From Bordetella sp. H567 (GTDB lineage Bacteria; Pseudomonadota; Gammaproteobacteria; Burkholderiales; Burkholderiaceae_B): a stretch of DNA of 64,000 nt. Below the pieces are notes generated by a model. It did no database searches. It had not been told where the DNA came from and saw only the letters and a program-made list of their open reading frames with translations. The number at the start of each line of letters is the position of its first letter. Positions within the stretch are counted from its first letter, which is position 1. Below are positions 53,511 to 62,381 of this stretch, piece after piece. The position numbers and the translations under genes are program-made. The stretch spans positions 1,934,084-1,998,083 of the forward strand of contig NZ_CP012334.1 of the NCBI RefSeq assembly GCF_001704295.1, in the 5' to 3' direction.

Positions 53511-54389
53511 ATGCTGGTCCTGGCTATCCTGATGGCTGCCTTGTTCGTCGTGGGGGCGCTTATCGTCTTGCGCCCGCTTGTCTGCCCGATTGGGCGGGAA
53601 CACCCGGTGGCCGGGGGATTGCCGGCGCCGTGGCGGGTCGCCTGGCCCTGCCTGGACCGGATGGCGCCTACGGCAGCGTCCATGCTCTCCTGGCGGCGCC
53701 GCCGGCGTCTGGGGGCGCGGCTGCTTAGCGCCGGCTTGTCGGCGCCATTGACAGCCGGCCATGTCGCCGCCGCGCAGTGGGCATGCGCCGGCCTGGGGGC
53801 GATCGGCGCCCTGGCGCTCTTCCTGGCCCTGAGCGACCAACCCGGCGGCCGTGCCGCTCTGGCGGCCTGTGCCCTGGGCGCGATGGCGGGCGGGGCCGTG
53901 CCGCCCCTATGGTTGCGCGCGGAAATCCAGCGTCGTCGTGCACGCATGGCGCGGGAATTGCCGTTTCTGCTGGACATGACGACGCTGTGCGTCGAATCGG
54001 GATTGAACCTCCAGGGCGCCTTGCGGCAGGCGGCGGAACAAGGGCCCGCCGGACCGCTTCGGGATGAATTGCTGCGCACGCTGGGCGATATGCGCGCGGG
54101 CCTTCCGCGCATTCAGGCCTTGAATGCCTGGTCGGACCGCGTGGACCTGCCGGGCGTGAGGGCGCTGACGGTGGCGCTGGCCCAGGCGGATACGCTGGGG
54201 ATGAGCCTGGGACCGATCCTGCGCGCCCAATCCGATCGCCGTCGAGCGGAGCGGTTCAACCGCGCCGAAAAACTGGCCATGCAGGCGCCGGTCAAGATGC
54301 TGTTCCCGCTGATCTGCTGCATATTTCCCTGCACGTTCGCCGTGCTGGCCTTTCCCATCGCGGTCCAGTTCTGGGAGGCGATGCAATGA
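53511..54389 (+). CDS. tadC: Type II secretion F-domain protein TadC
   Basis: A 292-residue partner of TadB. TM helices lie near residues 3-24, 88-106 and 112-130, with one at the C-terminus, around a T2SSF domain: ELPFLLDMTTLCVESGLNLQ, then ALAQADTLGMSLGPILRAQ and QAPVKMLFPLICCIFP. 49 bp after tadB. Its stop overlaps the start of the DUF192 gene (ATGA). Confidence 0.92.
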   Translation: MLVLAILMAALFVVGALIVLRPLVCPIGREHPVAGGLPAPWRVAWPCLDRMAPTAASMLSWRRRRRLGARLLSAGLSAPLTAGHVAAAQWACAGLGAIGALALFLALSDQPGGRAALAACALGAMAGGAVPPLWLRAEIQRRRARMARELPFLLDMTTLCVESGLNLQGALRQAAEQGPAGPLRDELLRTLGDMRAGLPRIQALNAWSDRVDLPGVRALTVALAQADTLGMSLGPILRAQSDRRRAERFNRAEKLAMQAPVKMLFPLICCIFPCTFAVLAFPIAVQFWEAMQ

Positions 54390-55402
54390 GGCGGCCAAGC
54401 GGCCGGGTGCGCGTGCTGCGCGTGCACGGTTGGGCGGGCCGTTTGCGCGGGCTGCTGTGCCGGCGCAGGCCACGCGCGGGCGTGGCGCTATGGCTGGCAC
54501 CGTGCCGGGCCGTGCATACGTTCGGGATGCGCTATTCGCTGGACATCCTGTTCCTGGACGCTGCCGGCCGCACGGTCGCTATCGTCCGCGGGCTGCGGCC
54601 ATGGCGCGCGGCCTTATGCCTGCGTGCCGTGTCCGTCGTCGAGCTGGAAGCTGGCGTTATTGATCTCGAAAACGGAGGTATACGCCGGATAGAAGCTGCT
54701 GTACAAAATGCCGAACGCCGCGATGTTTACTGGAACCTGCACCGTATTGACCAGGGTTTGCGAGACATCCAGCGAGATCAGCGTGCCGGCGCAGAAGTCG
54801 ATACCCAGGAATACCGCGGCCCAGGTCAGGCCATAGACCAGAAACGCCCATTTGTTGCGCCAGCAGGCGATGCCGGAGAAAAACAGCGCTTGCGGCAGCT
54901 TGATGTTGTGCCAGGCGATCAGCACCGGGGCATGCCAGAACAAGGCCCCGATGATGACATACAGGGCGCCGAACACGAGCAGGGCGGTGTGCAACGCCTC
55001 GAAGAAGGGAACGAAATCATTGGTGACCGACGCCGCTCGGACACCCTCCACCAGTTCGCTGGAGAACGGTACGAAAGCGATCAACCCCGCCAGTATGCAA
55101 AGACCGGCGTACAGGCCCCCAAGGATAAGCAGCTTCTTGAGGACCCCGGGCTTTTGCAGCGGTTTCAGCCACATGGACGGCAGCATGGTGCGGTCGGCCT
55201 CGATATGCTTGCACGCCGACAGCGTCATCAGGGTGATGCAAGGCACCAGCGTGGTGTAGAAGAGGGGGCCGATGGGCACCGTGAACATCGCGAACAGCAA
55301 CAGCAGGGTGATGACGAGGGACCAGGTGAACAGCGCCAGCGGCTGGCGCATGAACAGCCGGAACCCGTCTCGTGCCCATTGCCAGCCGGCCGTTGCAGGT
55401 AA
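54386..55402 (+). CDS. DUF192 family protein lacking its own stop, open antisense through next gene
   Basis: The first 95 or so residues are a clear DUF192 domain: an RGLLCRRRPRAGVALWLAPC turn, the AVHTFGMRYSLDILFLD core motif and the RPWRAALCLRAVSVVELEAG end. DUF192 proteins normally have 100-150 residues and stop soon after the VVELxAG motif. Here no stop occurs: the frame continues 240 more residues to 55402 entirely antisense to the membrane-protein gene on the other strand, with a Gln/Asp/Arg-rich composition typical of antisense frames. The start is coupled to tadC (ATGA). Either a read-through protein is made or the gene was truncated by a deletion that joined the two 3' ends. Confidence 0.7.
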   Translation: MRRPSGRVRVLRVHGWAGRLRGLLCRRRPRAGVALWLAPCRAVHTFGMRYSLDILFLDAAGRTVAIVRGLRPWRAALCLRAVSVVELEAGVIDLENGGIRRIEAAVQNAERRDVYWNLHRIDQGLRDIQRDQRAGAEVDTQEYRGPGQAIDQKRPFVAPAGDAGEKQRLRQLDVVPGDQHRGMPEQGPDDDIQGAEHEQGGVQRLEEGNEIIGDRRRSDTLHQFAGERYESDQPRQYAKTGVQAPKDKQLLEDPGLLQRFQPHGRQHGAVGLDMLARRQRHQGDARHQRGVEEGADGHREHREQQQQGDDEGPGEQRQRLAHEQPEPVSCPLPAGRCR

Positions 55403-55417
55403 GGATGCTGCTTGCAT
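54614..55417 (-). CDS. BPSS1780-like family multi-helix membrane protein
   Basis: A 267-residue inner-membrane protein with about six hydrophobic helices (for example LALFTWSLVITLLLLFAMFT, and ALLVFGALYVIIGALFWHA). The N-terminal GWQWARDGFRLFMRQP and the terminal YPAYTSVFE match a membrane family widespread in Burkholderiales with no known function. The last 12 or so residues (NNASFQLDDGHGTQA) are encoded opposite the DUF192 core, so they are probably not ancestral. 62 bp downstream of thrB on the same strand. Confidence 0.8.
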   Translation of the reverse strand: MQAASLPATAGWQWARDGFRLFMRQPLALFTWSLVITLLLLFAMFTVPIGPLFYTTLVPCITLMTLSACKHIEADRTMLPSMWLKPLQKPGVLKKLLILGGLYAGLCILAGLIAFVPFSSELVEGVRAASVTNDFVPFFEALHTALLVFGALYVIIGALFWHAPVLIAWHNIKLPQALFFSGIACWRNKWAFLVYGLTWAAVFLGIDFCAGTLISLDVSQTLVNTVQVPVNIAAFGILYSSFYPAYTSVFEINNASFQLDDGHGTQA

Positions 55418-55479
55418 ATTCGTGGGTTCGCTAGGCTGCCAGGTAAGAAATCATGCTTGAATTATGGAGCCAGCTCGCT

Positions 55480-56448
55480 TCAGGGCAAGCTCGGCGGCGC
55501 ATCGCGGTGGCGCGCCAGCAACACTCGCTCGAAATGCCGCGGATCGTGCGGTTTCAAGGTCTGCGCCGGCCGCGGCAGGTGGAAGTCGTACAGGCGTGAC
55601 AGCCAGAACCGCAGGGCGGCCCCCCGCAGCATCGCGGGCCAGGCCTGCCTTTCCTCCGCGGTGAAAGGGCGCTCCTGGGTATAGGCCTGTAGCCACCTTT
55701 GCGCGAGTTCCGGGACGATCTGGCCGGTTTCGCGCACGATGCACCAGTCGTTGATGCTGACCGCGACGTCGAACAGCCAGGTATCGCAGCCGGCGAAGTA
55801 GAAGTCGATGATCCCGCCCATGAGAGGGTTTTCGAACGTCCCCGCGAACAGTACGTTGTCGCGGAACAGGTCGCAGTGCGCCGGCCCGCTGGGCAGCGCC
55901 CGCCACGCGGGACTTGCCGACGCCGCGACCTGCTCGTCCAGGGTTTTTCGCAGCAGTGCTTCCTGCGCCGGGTCCAGGAAGGGAAGTACCTTGGGCGCGG
56001 TTTCGCGCCACCAGGCCAGCCCGCGCAGATTCGGTTGGCGCAGCGGCAGATCGCGTGCCGCGATGTGCGCGCGGGCCAGCGTGCGGCCCGTCAGTTCGCA
56101 GTGCAGGGGGCCGGGCGCCGGCTCGTAGCCGCCGGGCAGGCGCGTGACGATGGCGCAGGGCTTGCCATGCATGTCGACAAGGCGGGCGCCGTCGCGGCCC
56201 GTCTGGGGCTGGGGCACCGGTACGCCGCGTTCGGCCAACTGGTGCATCAGCTCGATATAGAACGGCAATTGTTCCCGCGTGAGCACCTCGAAGATCGTCA
56301 ATACATATTCGCCGCCCGTGGTGGTCAAGAAGTAATTGGTGTTCTCGATGCCGGCCGTGATGCCCTGCAGGGAAACCAGCTCGCCCAGGTCGAACTGCGT
56401 CAGCAGGGTGCGGGCGTCGTCGTCGGTGACGGGTGTGAATACGGCCAT
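55480..56448 (-). CDS. thrB: Homoserine kinase
   Basis: A 322-residue kinase of threonine synthesis, of the aminoglycoside-phosphotransferase-like type (ThrB2). It starts MAVFTPVTDDDARTLL; ITAGIENTNYFL binds nucleotide, HCDLFRDNVLF holds the catalytic Asp and IIDFYFAG the metal-binding Asp. The longer frame upstream to 56508 lacks homologous sequence. It is divergent from dusA, and the membrane protein gene follows. Confidence 0.95.
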   Translation of the reverse strand: MAVFTPVTDDDARTLLTQFDLGELVSLQGITAGIENTNYFLTTTGGEYVLTIFEVLTREQLPFYIELMHQLAERGVPVPQPQTGRDGARLVDMHGKPCAIVTRLPGGYEPAPGPLHCELTGRTLARAHIAARDLPLRQPNLRGLAWWRETAPKVLPFLDPAQEALLRKTLDEQVAASASPAWRALPSGPAHCDLFRDNVLFAGTFENPLMGGIIDFYFAGCDTWLFDVAVSINDWCIVRETGQIVPELAQRWLQAYTQERPFTAEERQAWPAMLRGAALRFWLSRLYDFHLPRPAQTLKPHDPRHFERVLLARHRDAPPSLP

Positions 56449-56549
56449 GGGGATACGGCAAAGGTTGTCGGGCATCAGGCGGCCGCGCGCCAGGCAGCGG
56501 CGGCGCAATTTTAGACTACCCCGGCCTCCGGCCCGGTGCTGCGGCTAAA

Positions 56550-57584
56550 ATGGCCCTATCTTTTCACCAGGTCCTTTCCGTGCTTTCCTCCGATTGGCGG
56601 CTGTGCGTCGCGCCCATGATCGATGTTACCGACCGCCATTGCCGCTATTTCCATCGGCTGCTGGCCCCGCGCGCACGGCTGTACACCGAAATGATCACCA
56701 CGGGGGCGTTGCTGCATGGCGACGTCGCGCGGCACCTGGATTTCGATACGGTGGAGCACCCCGTGGCCCTGCAGCTGGGCGGCAGCGAACCGGATGCCCT
56801 GGCGCAGGCCGCCCGCCTGGGCCAGCGTTGGGGCTATGACGAAATCAACCTGAATTGCGGCTGTCCTTCAGAACGCGTGCAGCGCGGCGCATTCGGGGCC
56901 TGCCTGATGGCCGAATCCGACCTGGTGGCCGACTGCGTCAAGGCGATGCGCGACGCGGTGGACGTTCCGGTGACCGTCAAGCACCGCCTGGGGCTGGACT
57001 ATGACGAGTCGTATGCCTTCGTGCGCGACTTCGTGGGCAAGCTCTACGATGCGGGTTGTCGGGTATTCATCGTCCATGCGCGCAATGCGGTCCTGAAGGG
57101 ACTGTCACCCAAGGATAATCGCGAGATCCCGCCCTTGCGTTATGACGCCGCCGCCATGCTCAAACGCGATTTTCCCGATTGCGTGGTGGTGTTGAACGGC
57201 GGCCTGGCCGACGCCGACGCCGCCGAACGGGCCGCGGAAACTTTCGATGGCGTGATGCTGGGGCGGGCGGCCTGGCACACGCCGCGTATCCTGTCCGAGC
57301 TTACGCTGCGCTTCTGGCCCGCCAGCCGCCTGCCGGGCGATGCGCAAGTGGTAGACGCCATGATGCACTACGCCACCCAGGCGATCGCCCGCGGTGTGCC
57401 TCTGCGCGTCATCGTGCGCCCCTTGCTGGGTCTGGTGAACGGGCAGGCCGGCGCCCGCCGTTGGCGCCGCATGCTCTCCGATGCGGCGGCCTTGAAATCC
57501 GACGACCCAGGGCTGATCTACGAAGCCTGGCGCAGTGTGCAGCATCCCGCCGCGCACCACGCCGAAGCCATGGAATTGGAGTAG
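56550..57584 (+). CDS. dusA: tRNA-dihydrouridine(20/20a) synthase DusA
   Basis: A 344-residue FMN enzyme that reduces uridines 20/20a in the tRNA D-loop. The TIM barrel starts LCVAPMIDVTDRHCRYF; ALQLGGSEP, EINLNCGCPSERVQ (active-site Cys), TVKHRLGLD and the FIVHARNAVLKGLSPK segment, with NREIPPLRY, are DusA-specific. Start ATG 56550; a GTG ten codons later is possible. Confidence 0.97.
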   Translation: MALSFHQVLSVLSSDWRLCVAPMIDVTDRHCRYFHRLLAPRARLYTEMITTGALLHGDVARHLDFDTVEHPVALQLGGSEPDALAQAARLGQRWGYDEINLNCGCPSERVQRGAFGACLMAESDLVADCVKAMRDAVDVPVTVKHRLGLDYDESYAFVRDFVGKLYDAGCRVFIVHARNAVLKGLSPKDNREIPPLRYDAAAMLKRDFPDCVVVLNGGLADADAAERAAETFDGVMLGRAAWHTPRILSELTLRFWPASRLPGDAQVVDAMMHYATQAIARGVPLRVIVRPLLGLVNGQAGARRWRRMLSDAAALKSDDPGLIYEAWRSVQHPAAHHAEAMELE

Positions 57585-57633
57585 AACCAGAGCGCCGCGC
57601 CACACGGCCCGGCAAAGCGCCCCGGAAGCGGGC

Positions 57634-58101
57634 CTAGATTTCCTTGGGCGCCGCGCCTTCCTCGTCCATCGGCCAATCGCGGATGTACGCCTTCAGCATG
57701 TTGTTCTCGAAACGCTGCGCGTTCACGATGGCCTGCGCCATATCGTAGAACGAGATCACGCCCATCAGCATATTGCCGTCCATCACCGGTATGTATCGCG
57801 CGTGCTTGTCCAGCATCAGGCGCTGCACTTCCTCGGCGCTGGTATTGGGCGTCACGCTGACGGGGGCATCGTCCATGATGGCGCGGATCGTGGTGGTACC
57901 TAGCGTGCCGCCGTTGCGGTTCAGATGCTGGATGATTTCACGGAACGTCAGCATGCCGGCCAACATGCCGGATTCCATGATGACGAGCGAGCCGATGTCC
58001 TGCAGGCTCATCGTTTCCACCGCCTTGCTGACCGGCGTGTCCGGCGTGGCCGTATAGAGGGTGTCGCCCTTGACCCGAAGAATTTCGCTGACTTTCAACA
58101 T
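57634..58101 (-). CDS. CBS domain protein
   Basis: A 155-residue cytosolic protein of two CBS motifs (residues 8-65 and 75-132), a nucleotide-sensing Bateman module. VSKAVETMSLQDIGSLVIME and RYIPVMDGNMLMGVISFYD are the pattern. No effector domain is attached. It lies between dusA (convergent) and the YihY gene (same strand, 29-bp gap), and may be co-transcribed with the latter. Ligand and target unknown. Confidence 0.92.
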   Translation of the reverse strand: MLKVSEILRVKGDTLYTATPDTPVSKAVETMSLQDIGSLVIMESGMLAGMLTFREIIQHLNRNGGTLGTTTIRAIMDDAPVSVTPNTSAEEVQRLMLDKHARYIPVMDGNMLMGVISFYDMAQAIVNAQRFENNMLKAYIRDWPMDEEGAAPKEI

Positions 58102-58130
58102 GATGGTCCTCCATGGGCTCGCGCCCAGGC

Positions 58131-59441
58131 TTATTTTTTGACGGCCTCGATCTTCAGGATGTCCGCCGAGCTATTGCCGGTATTTTGCGCCTCCTGCATG
58201 AGATCTTCCAGCGTCGGGGCCTCGTCGGCGGTCAGGGTGGCGCGGGCGACCCGCAGGATTTCAGGCGATTCCCGCAGCCGTCGCTGGTTGCGGTCCAGGA
58301 CGAAACGATCGAAAAGCGGGGCCAGCGCCGCGCGCCGCGGGTCGCAGGCGAGTATCCATCGCTGTTCCTGCGTACGTACCACCATGCCCAGGTCGGACAA
58401 GGATTCCAGCACGGCATTCAGTTCGTCATGATGAAGATGCAGATCGACGGCAAGGCGGCTGGCGCTGCGGCCAGGCGGGTTGGTGCCCATATTGCGGTAC
58501 AGGCAGCGCAGCACTTCTACCGCGTCGACGAACGCCGCCCCGGTTTCGCGATTGATGTCCCAGCGGCCGACGCGGATCATGGGCAGGCTGGCCGCCACCG
58601 TGGCGCCGAACAGCACTGCCAGCCAGGACAAATAAATCCACAGCAGGAAAATCGGCAGGGTGGCGAAGGTGCCGTAAATGACGGTATACGTGGGAAACCG
58701 CGTCAGATAATAGGCGAATGCCGCCTTCATCAGCTCCAGCACGATGGCCGTGCCGAAGCCGCCGGCCAGCGCGTCCGTCCACGAGACGCGGCGATTGGGC
58801 ACGACGATGAACAGGGCGGCAAACCCGAGTCCCGTCAGCGTCAGGGGCAGGAAGGACACCGCCAGGCCGATGATGTTGGGGACTTCACGCACCAGCCCCA
58901 GCGATTCGCGGGCCAGAAAAGACGTTCCCCACAAGCTGGCGCCGGCGACCACGGGGCCAAGCGTCAGCACCGCCCAATACACCAGGGCCCGCTGCGATAG
59001 CGGCCGCTGCCGCGTGACGTGCCAGATGTCGTTGAACGTCTTGTCGATCGTCATGATCAGCAGGATCGACGTCACCAGCAAGAGCCCCCCGCCTATCGCC
59101 GTCAGGCGGCTGGCCTGGCGTGCGAACTGGTTCAGGTAATTCATGATGTTGTCCGACACCGCCGGCGGCATCAGGCTGTGCGTCAGGAAATCTTCCAAGG
59201 CAACGCGGAATTCCTGGAACACCGGAAAGGCGGTGAATAGCGAGAGCACCACGGCCAGCATGGGCACGATGGCCAGGACGGTGGTGAAAGTCAGGCTGGA
59301 GGCGACCTGGAGCAACTGCTCCTCGCCGGCGCGGTGCGAGGCAAAACGCAGCACCTTCGCCACCCGGCTGAGCCACGAGGCGCGGTAGTTCTGGGATTCC
59401 GGCGCCGAGTCCGCGGCGGCCGTATCGACGAGCGGTTTCAT
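58131..59441 (-). CDS. YihY/BrkB family membrane protein
   Basis: A 436-residue protein with six TM helices in residues 45-300 (ASSLTFTTVLAIVPMLAVVL, and LLWIYLSWLAVLFGA among them) and a cytoplasmic C-terminal winged-helix-like part (300-420). This is the longer, proteobacterial YihY type (UPF0761), once called ribonuclease BN and now regarded as a transporter-like protein of unknown substrate. Conserved YWAVLTLGPV is present. Leftward, before the CBS gene. Confidence 0.93.
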   Translation of the reverse strand: MKPLVDTAAADSAPESQNYRASWLSRVAKVLRFASHRAGEEQLLQVASSLTFTTVLAIVPMLAVVLSLFTAFPVFQEFRVALEDFLTHSLMPPAVSDNIMNYLNQFARQASRLTAIGGGLLLVTSILLIMTIDKTFNDIWHVTRQRPLSQRALVYWAVLTLGPVVAGASLWGTSFLARESLGLVREVPNIIGLAVSFLPLTLTGLGFAALFIVVPNRRVSWTDALAGGFGTAIVLELMKAAFAYYLTRFPTYTVIYGTFATLPIFLLWIYLSWLAVLFGATVAASLPMIRVGRWDINRETGAAFVDAVEVLRCLYRNMGTNPPGRSASRLAVDLHLHHDELNAVLESLSDLGMVVRTQEQRWILACDPRRAALAPLFDRFVLDRNQRRLRESPEILRVARATLTADEAPTLEDLMQEAQNTGNSSADILKIEAVKK

Positions 59442-59458
59442 GCGGCGATAATAGCAGT

Positions 59459-59839
59459 ATGGAAATTGAACTCAACCGTAACCTTCGCCTGGCTTGCGTC
59501 ATCACGCTGCTCGCTCTCACGCTGCTTTGCGTGCTGTGGGAAACCGTACTGGCTCCCGTCCGGCCGGGCGGTTCCTGGCTCTTTCTGAAAGCCTTGCCGC
59601 TGGCCTTTCCCCTACGGGGCATATTGCGCGGCAATCTATATACCTACCAGTGGGCTTCCATGCTGAGCCTCTTGTATGTGATGGAGGGCGCGGTGCGGGT
59701 CATGTCGGATACCCGACCCTTGTCGGCGATGCTCGCCGGCGTGGAACTTGCGTTGTCGCTGCTGTTTTTCGCCTGCGCGATCCTGTACGTGCGGCCCGCC
59801 AAACAGGCCGCGCGCCGCCGCCGGTCCTCGGCAACCTGA
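59459..59839 (+). CDS. DUF2069 domain membrane protein
   Basis: A 126-residue inner-membrane protein with four hydrophobic helices. The core KALPLAFPLRGILRGNLYTYQ then YVMEGAVR is the DUF2069 signature; function unknown. Starts 18 bp from the divergent YihY start, so the two share a promoter region. SelO follows after 21 bp. Confidence 0.92.
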   Translation: MEIELNRNLRLACVITLLALTLLCVLWETVLAPVRPGGSWLFLKALPLAFPLRGILRGNLYTYQWASMLSLLYVMEGAVRVMSDTRPLSAMLAGVELALSLLFFACAILYVRPAKQAARRRRSSAT

Positions 59840-59860
59840 ACGCCCGCCAGGGCAGGAACT

Positions 59861-61381
59861 ATGTCAGCCGTCTCCGGAACGTCCCCGCTCACCCCGCCGG
59901 CCTCTACGCTGGCGGAACTGCCGATGAGCAATTCCTTCGCCGCATTGCCGCCGGCCTTCTACACGCGCTTATCGCCGCAAGGCCTGAATGCCCCGCGGCT
60001 GCTGCATGCGAACGAAGACGCCGCTGCCCTGATCGGCCTGGCGCCTGAAGTCCTGTACACCCAGGCTTTCCTGGATGTGTTTTCGGGACGGGCGCCGTTG
60101 CCGGGCGGCGATACGCTGGCGGCGGTGTATAGCGGCCACCAGTTCGGTATCTGGGCCGGCCAGCTCGGCGATGGCCGGGCGCACTTGCTCGGCGAGGTCG
60201 ACGGCCCATCAGGACCCTGGGAATTGCAGCTGAAGGGGGCGGGGATGACGCCCTATTCACGCATGGGAGACGGGCGCGCCGTGCTGCGTTCGTCCGTCCG
60301 TGAATACCTGGCCAGCGAGGCCATGCATGGGCTGCGCATTCCCACGACGCGCGCGCTGGCGCTGGTGGCGTCGGACGATCCTGTCATGCGCGAAACGGTG
60401 GAGACCGCGGCCATCGTGACGCGCATGTCGCCCAGCTTCGTGCGTTTCGGGTCCTTCGAACACTGGGCCGCGCGCCGGCAGCCGGAAATGGTGCAGACGC
60501 TGGCAGACTACATCATCGACCACTTCTATCCGGAATGCCGCGGCCCGCGGCCTGGCGAAAAAGACGCCCCGCATGCACCCCTGGTACGCCTGCTGGATGC
60601 CGTGACCGCGCGCACCGCCAGGCTGATGGCCGACTGGCAATGCGTGGGCTTTTGCCATGGGGTGATGAACACGGACAACATGTCCATCCTGGGCTTGACC
60701 CTGGACTACGGCCCCTACGGTTTCATGGATGGCTTCCGGCTGGATCACGTCTGCAACCACTCGGATACCGAAGGGCGCTATGCCTGGAACCGGCAGCCCT
60801 CGGTAGCGCTGTGGAATCTTTACCGCCTGGCGGGCAGCCTGAACAGCGTCGTGCAGGATGCCGACGCCTTGAAGGCCGTACTGGACGGGTACGAAGGCAT
60901 TTTTACCCGTGCGTTCCACGACGGCATGGCGGCCAAGCTTGGCCTGGAGGCCTGGCGCGCGGAAGACGAGGGGCTGCTGGACGACCTGTTGAAACTCATG
61001 CACGAGCAGCGCGCGGACTTCACCCTGGCGTTTCGCCGCCTGTCCTCCGCCGTGCGTGGGGCCTCCCAGCCATTCCTGGATATGTTCATCGACCGCGAGG
61101 CGGCCCGGGCCTGGCTGCAGCGGCTGCTGCAACGGCACGAGGCCGTGCCGCGCGACGCAGCGCTGCGCGCCGGGGCCATGGACAAGGTCAACCCTTTGTA
61201 CGTGCTACGCAACCACCTGGCCGAACTGGCCATACGGGCAGCGTCGCAAGGCGATGCCGCGGTGATCGATGACCTGCTGCGGGTCCTGCGGGATCCTTAT
61301 ACCGAACGACCGGAATACGCGCGGTATGCCGGCCTGCCCCCGGATTGGGCGAGCGACCTGGAGGTGAGCTGCTCATCCTGA
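59861..61381 (+). CDS. selO: Protein adenylyltransferase SelO (YdiU)
   Basis: A 506-residue pseudokinase-fold enzyme that transfers AMP to Ser/Thr/Tyr of proteins in response to oxidative stress. Diagnostic parts are YSGHQFGIWAGQLGDGRAH, LKGAGMTPYSRMGDGRAVLR, HGVMNTDNMSILGLTLDYGP and the C-terminal NHLAE and VSCSS. Many eukaryotic members have selenocysteine near the C-terminus; here Cys occupies that place (SCSS). A second start at 59924 would give 485 residues. Confidence 0.95.
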   Translation: MSAVSGTSPLTPPASTLAELPMSNSFAALPPAFYTRLSPQGLNAPRLLHANEDAAALIGLAPEVLYTQAFLDVFSGRAPLPGGDTLAAVYSGHQFGIWAGQLGDGRAHLLGEVDGPSGPWELQLKGAGMTPYSRMGDGRAVLRSSVREYLASEAMHGLRIPTTRALALVASDDPVMRETVETAAIVTRMSPSFVRFGSFEHWAARRQPEMVQTLADYIIDHFYPECRGPRPGEKDAPHAPLVRLLDAVTARTARLMADWQCVGFCHGVMNTDNMSILGLTLDYGPYGFMDGFRLDHVCNHSDTEGRYAWNRQPSVALWNLYRLAGSLNSVVQDADALKAVLDGYEGIFTRAFHDGMAAKLGLEAWRAEDEGLLDDLLKLMHEQRADFTLAFRRLSSAVRGASQPFLDMFIDREAARAWLQRLLQRHEAVPRDAALRAGAMDKVNPLYVLRNHLAELAIRAASQGDAAVIDDLLRVLRDPYTERPEYARYAGLPPDWASDLEVSCSS

Positions 61382-61658
61382 AACGCGGCACGCACGCGAC
61401 GTAATCCGCACAAAGCGCCCAGGCGGGGACAGGGAATGTATCGTTTGTTGCAATGTGTGGAAATTTGGTGCATCCTCGCCCCGTGGGAAACTACGGCAAC
61501 TATGAGATAGGAATCCTTATATTTGCTGTATTTTGGGGCCGCTTTCGCATTGTTACCAATGATAGAATTGCGCCGCTGCCTGGGCAGCGTCATGCCAGTT
61601 CACAGCGGTTAGGACACTGAGCCGACCAGGGGCCAGGGCCGATTTCCGGGGAAATATC

Positions 61659-62381
61659 GTGCAAACGCAAGCAGCAGACGGCGTGTTATGTATCGGTCTG
61701 TTAGAAGATGATGCGGACTTTCGAGAAGAACTCAAGCTCGGATTGGGCGGCTACGGCTTTCGCGTCAACTTCGCGTGCGCCAGTGCCCCAGATTTCTATC
61801 GCCACATGGAAAGCCAGCCTTGCGACGTGGTTATCCTGGACGCCAATGTGCAGGGCAGCGAGGACGGCTTTTCGGTAGCCACGCGCCTGCGGGCCCTGCA
61901 CGCCGTGGGCATCGTCATGCTGACAGGGCGTGGGGCCCTGGAAGATCGCGTGCGCGGCCTGGAAGGGGGCGCCGATATCTACATCACCAAGCCGGTCGAC
62001 CTGCTCGAATTGAGTTCCGTGATCCGCAGCCTGGCGCGGCGCATGCGGTTGTCGCGCAGTCCCGCCCCGCAACTGGCCGCCGATCGTGGCACCCAGAACT
62101 GGAGCTTGCAGGATGGCGGTTGGATTTTGGTCTCGCCCGACGGCAGCAGCCTGCATCTCAGCGCGCAGGAACGCGTCTTCCTGAATGCCCTGATCGAGGC
62201 CAGCGGCAATGTCGTCAGCCGCCAGGCGCTGTCCGAATTGTTCAGTCCGGCGAATCCCAGCGAATTCGAACTTCGGCGTATCGACGTGCTGGTCAGCCGC
62301 CTGCGCGCGAAGGCACAATCCAGCGGCATGAAGTTGCCTGTGCTGTCGGTGCGTGGGCAGGGCTACGTTTTCGCCGCCTAG
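61659..62381 (+). CDS. OmpR-type response regulator
   Basis: A 240-residue regulator. The receiver has the acidic pocket LLEDDADF, the phospho-acceptor Asp in VVILDANVQG, Thr in VMLTGRG and Lys in YITKPVD; the C-terminal winged helix ends in LSVRGQGYVF. The start is GTG at 61659. It converges on a histidine kinase gene, sharing a CTAG at the stops. Upstream a TAGAAT element (61563-61568) may be a promoter. Target unknown. Confidence 0.9.
   Translation: MQTQAADGVLCIGLLEDDADFREELKLGLGGYGFRVNFACASAPDFYRHMESQPCDVVILDANVQGSEDGFSVATRLRALHAVGIVMLTGRGALEDRVRGLEGGADIYITKPVDLLELSSVIRSLARRMRLSRSPAPQLAADRGTQNWSLQDGGWILVSPDGSSLHLSAQERVFLNALIEASGNVVSRQALSELFSPANPSEFELRRIDVLVSRLRAKAQSSGMKLPVLSVRGQGYVFAA

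Noticed and set aside
45014-54389. Horizontal-transfer boundaries around the Tad locus
   Set aside because: No tRNA, integrase, insertion sequence or obvious composition change marks either edge.
61360-61381. Selenocysteine in SelO
   Set aside because: The position is encoded as ordinary Cys (SCSS) and the frame ends in a normal stop with no in-frame TGA.
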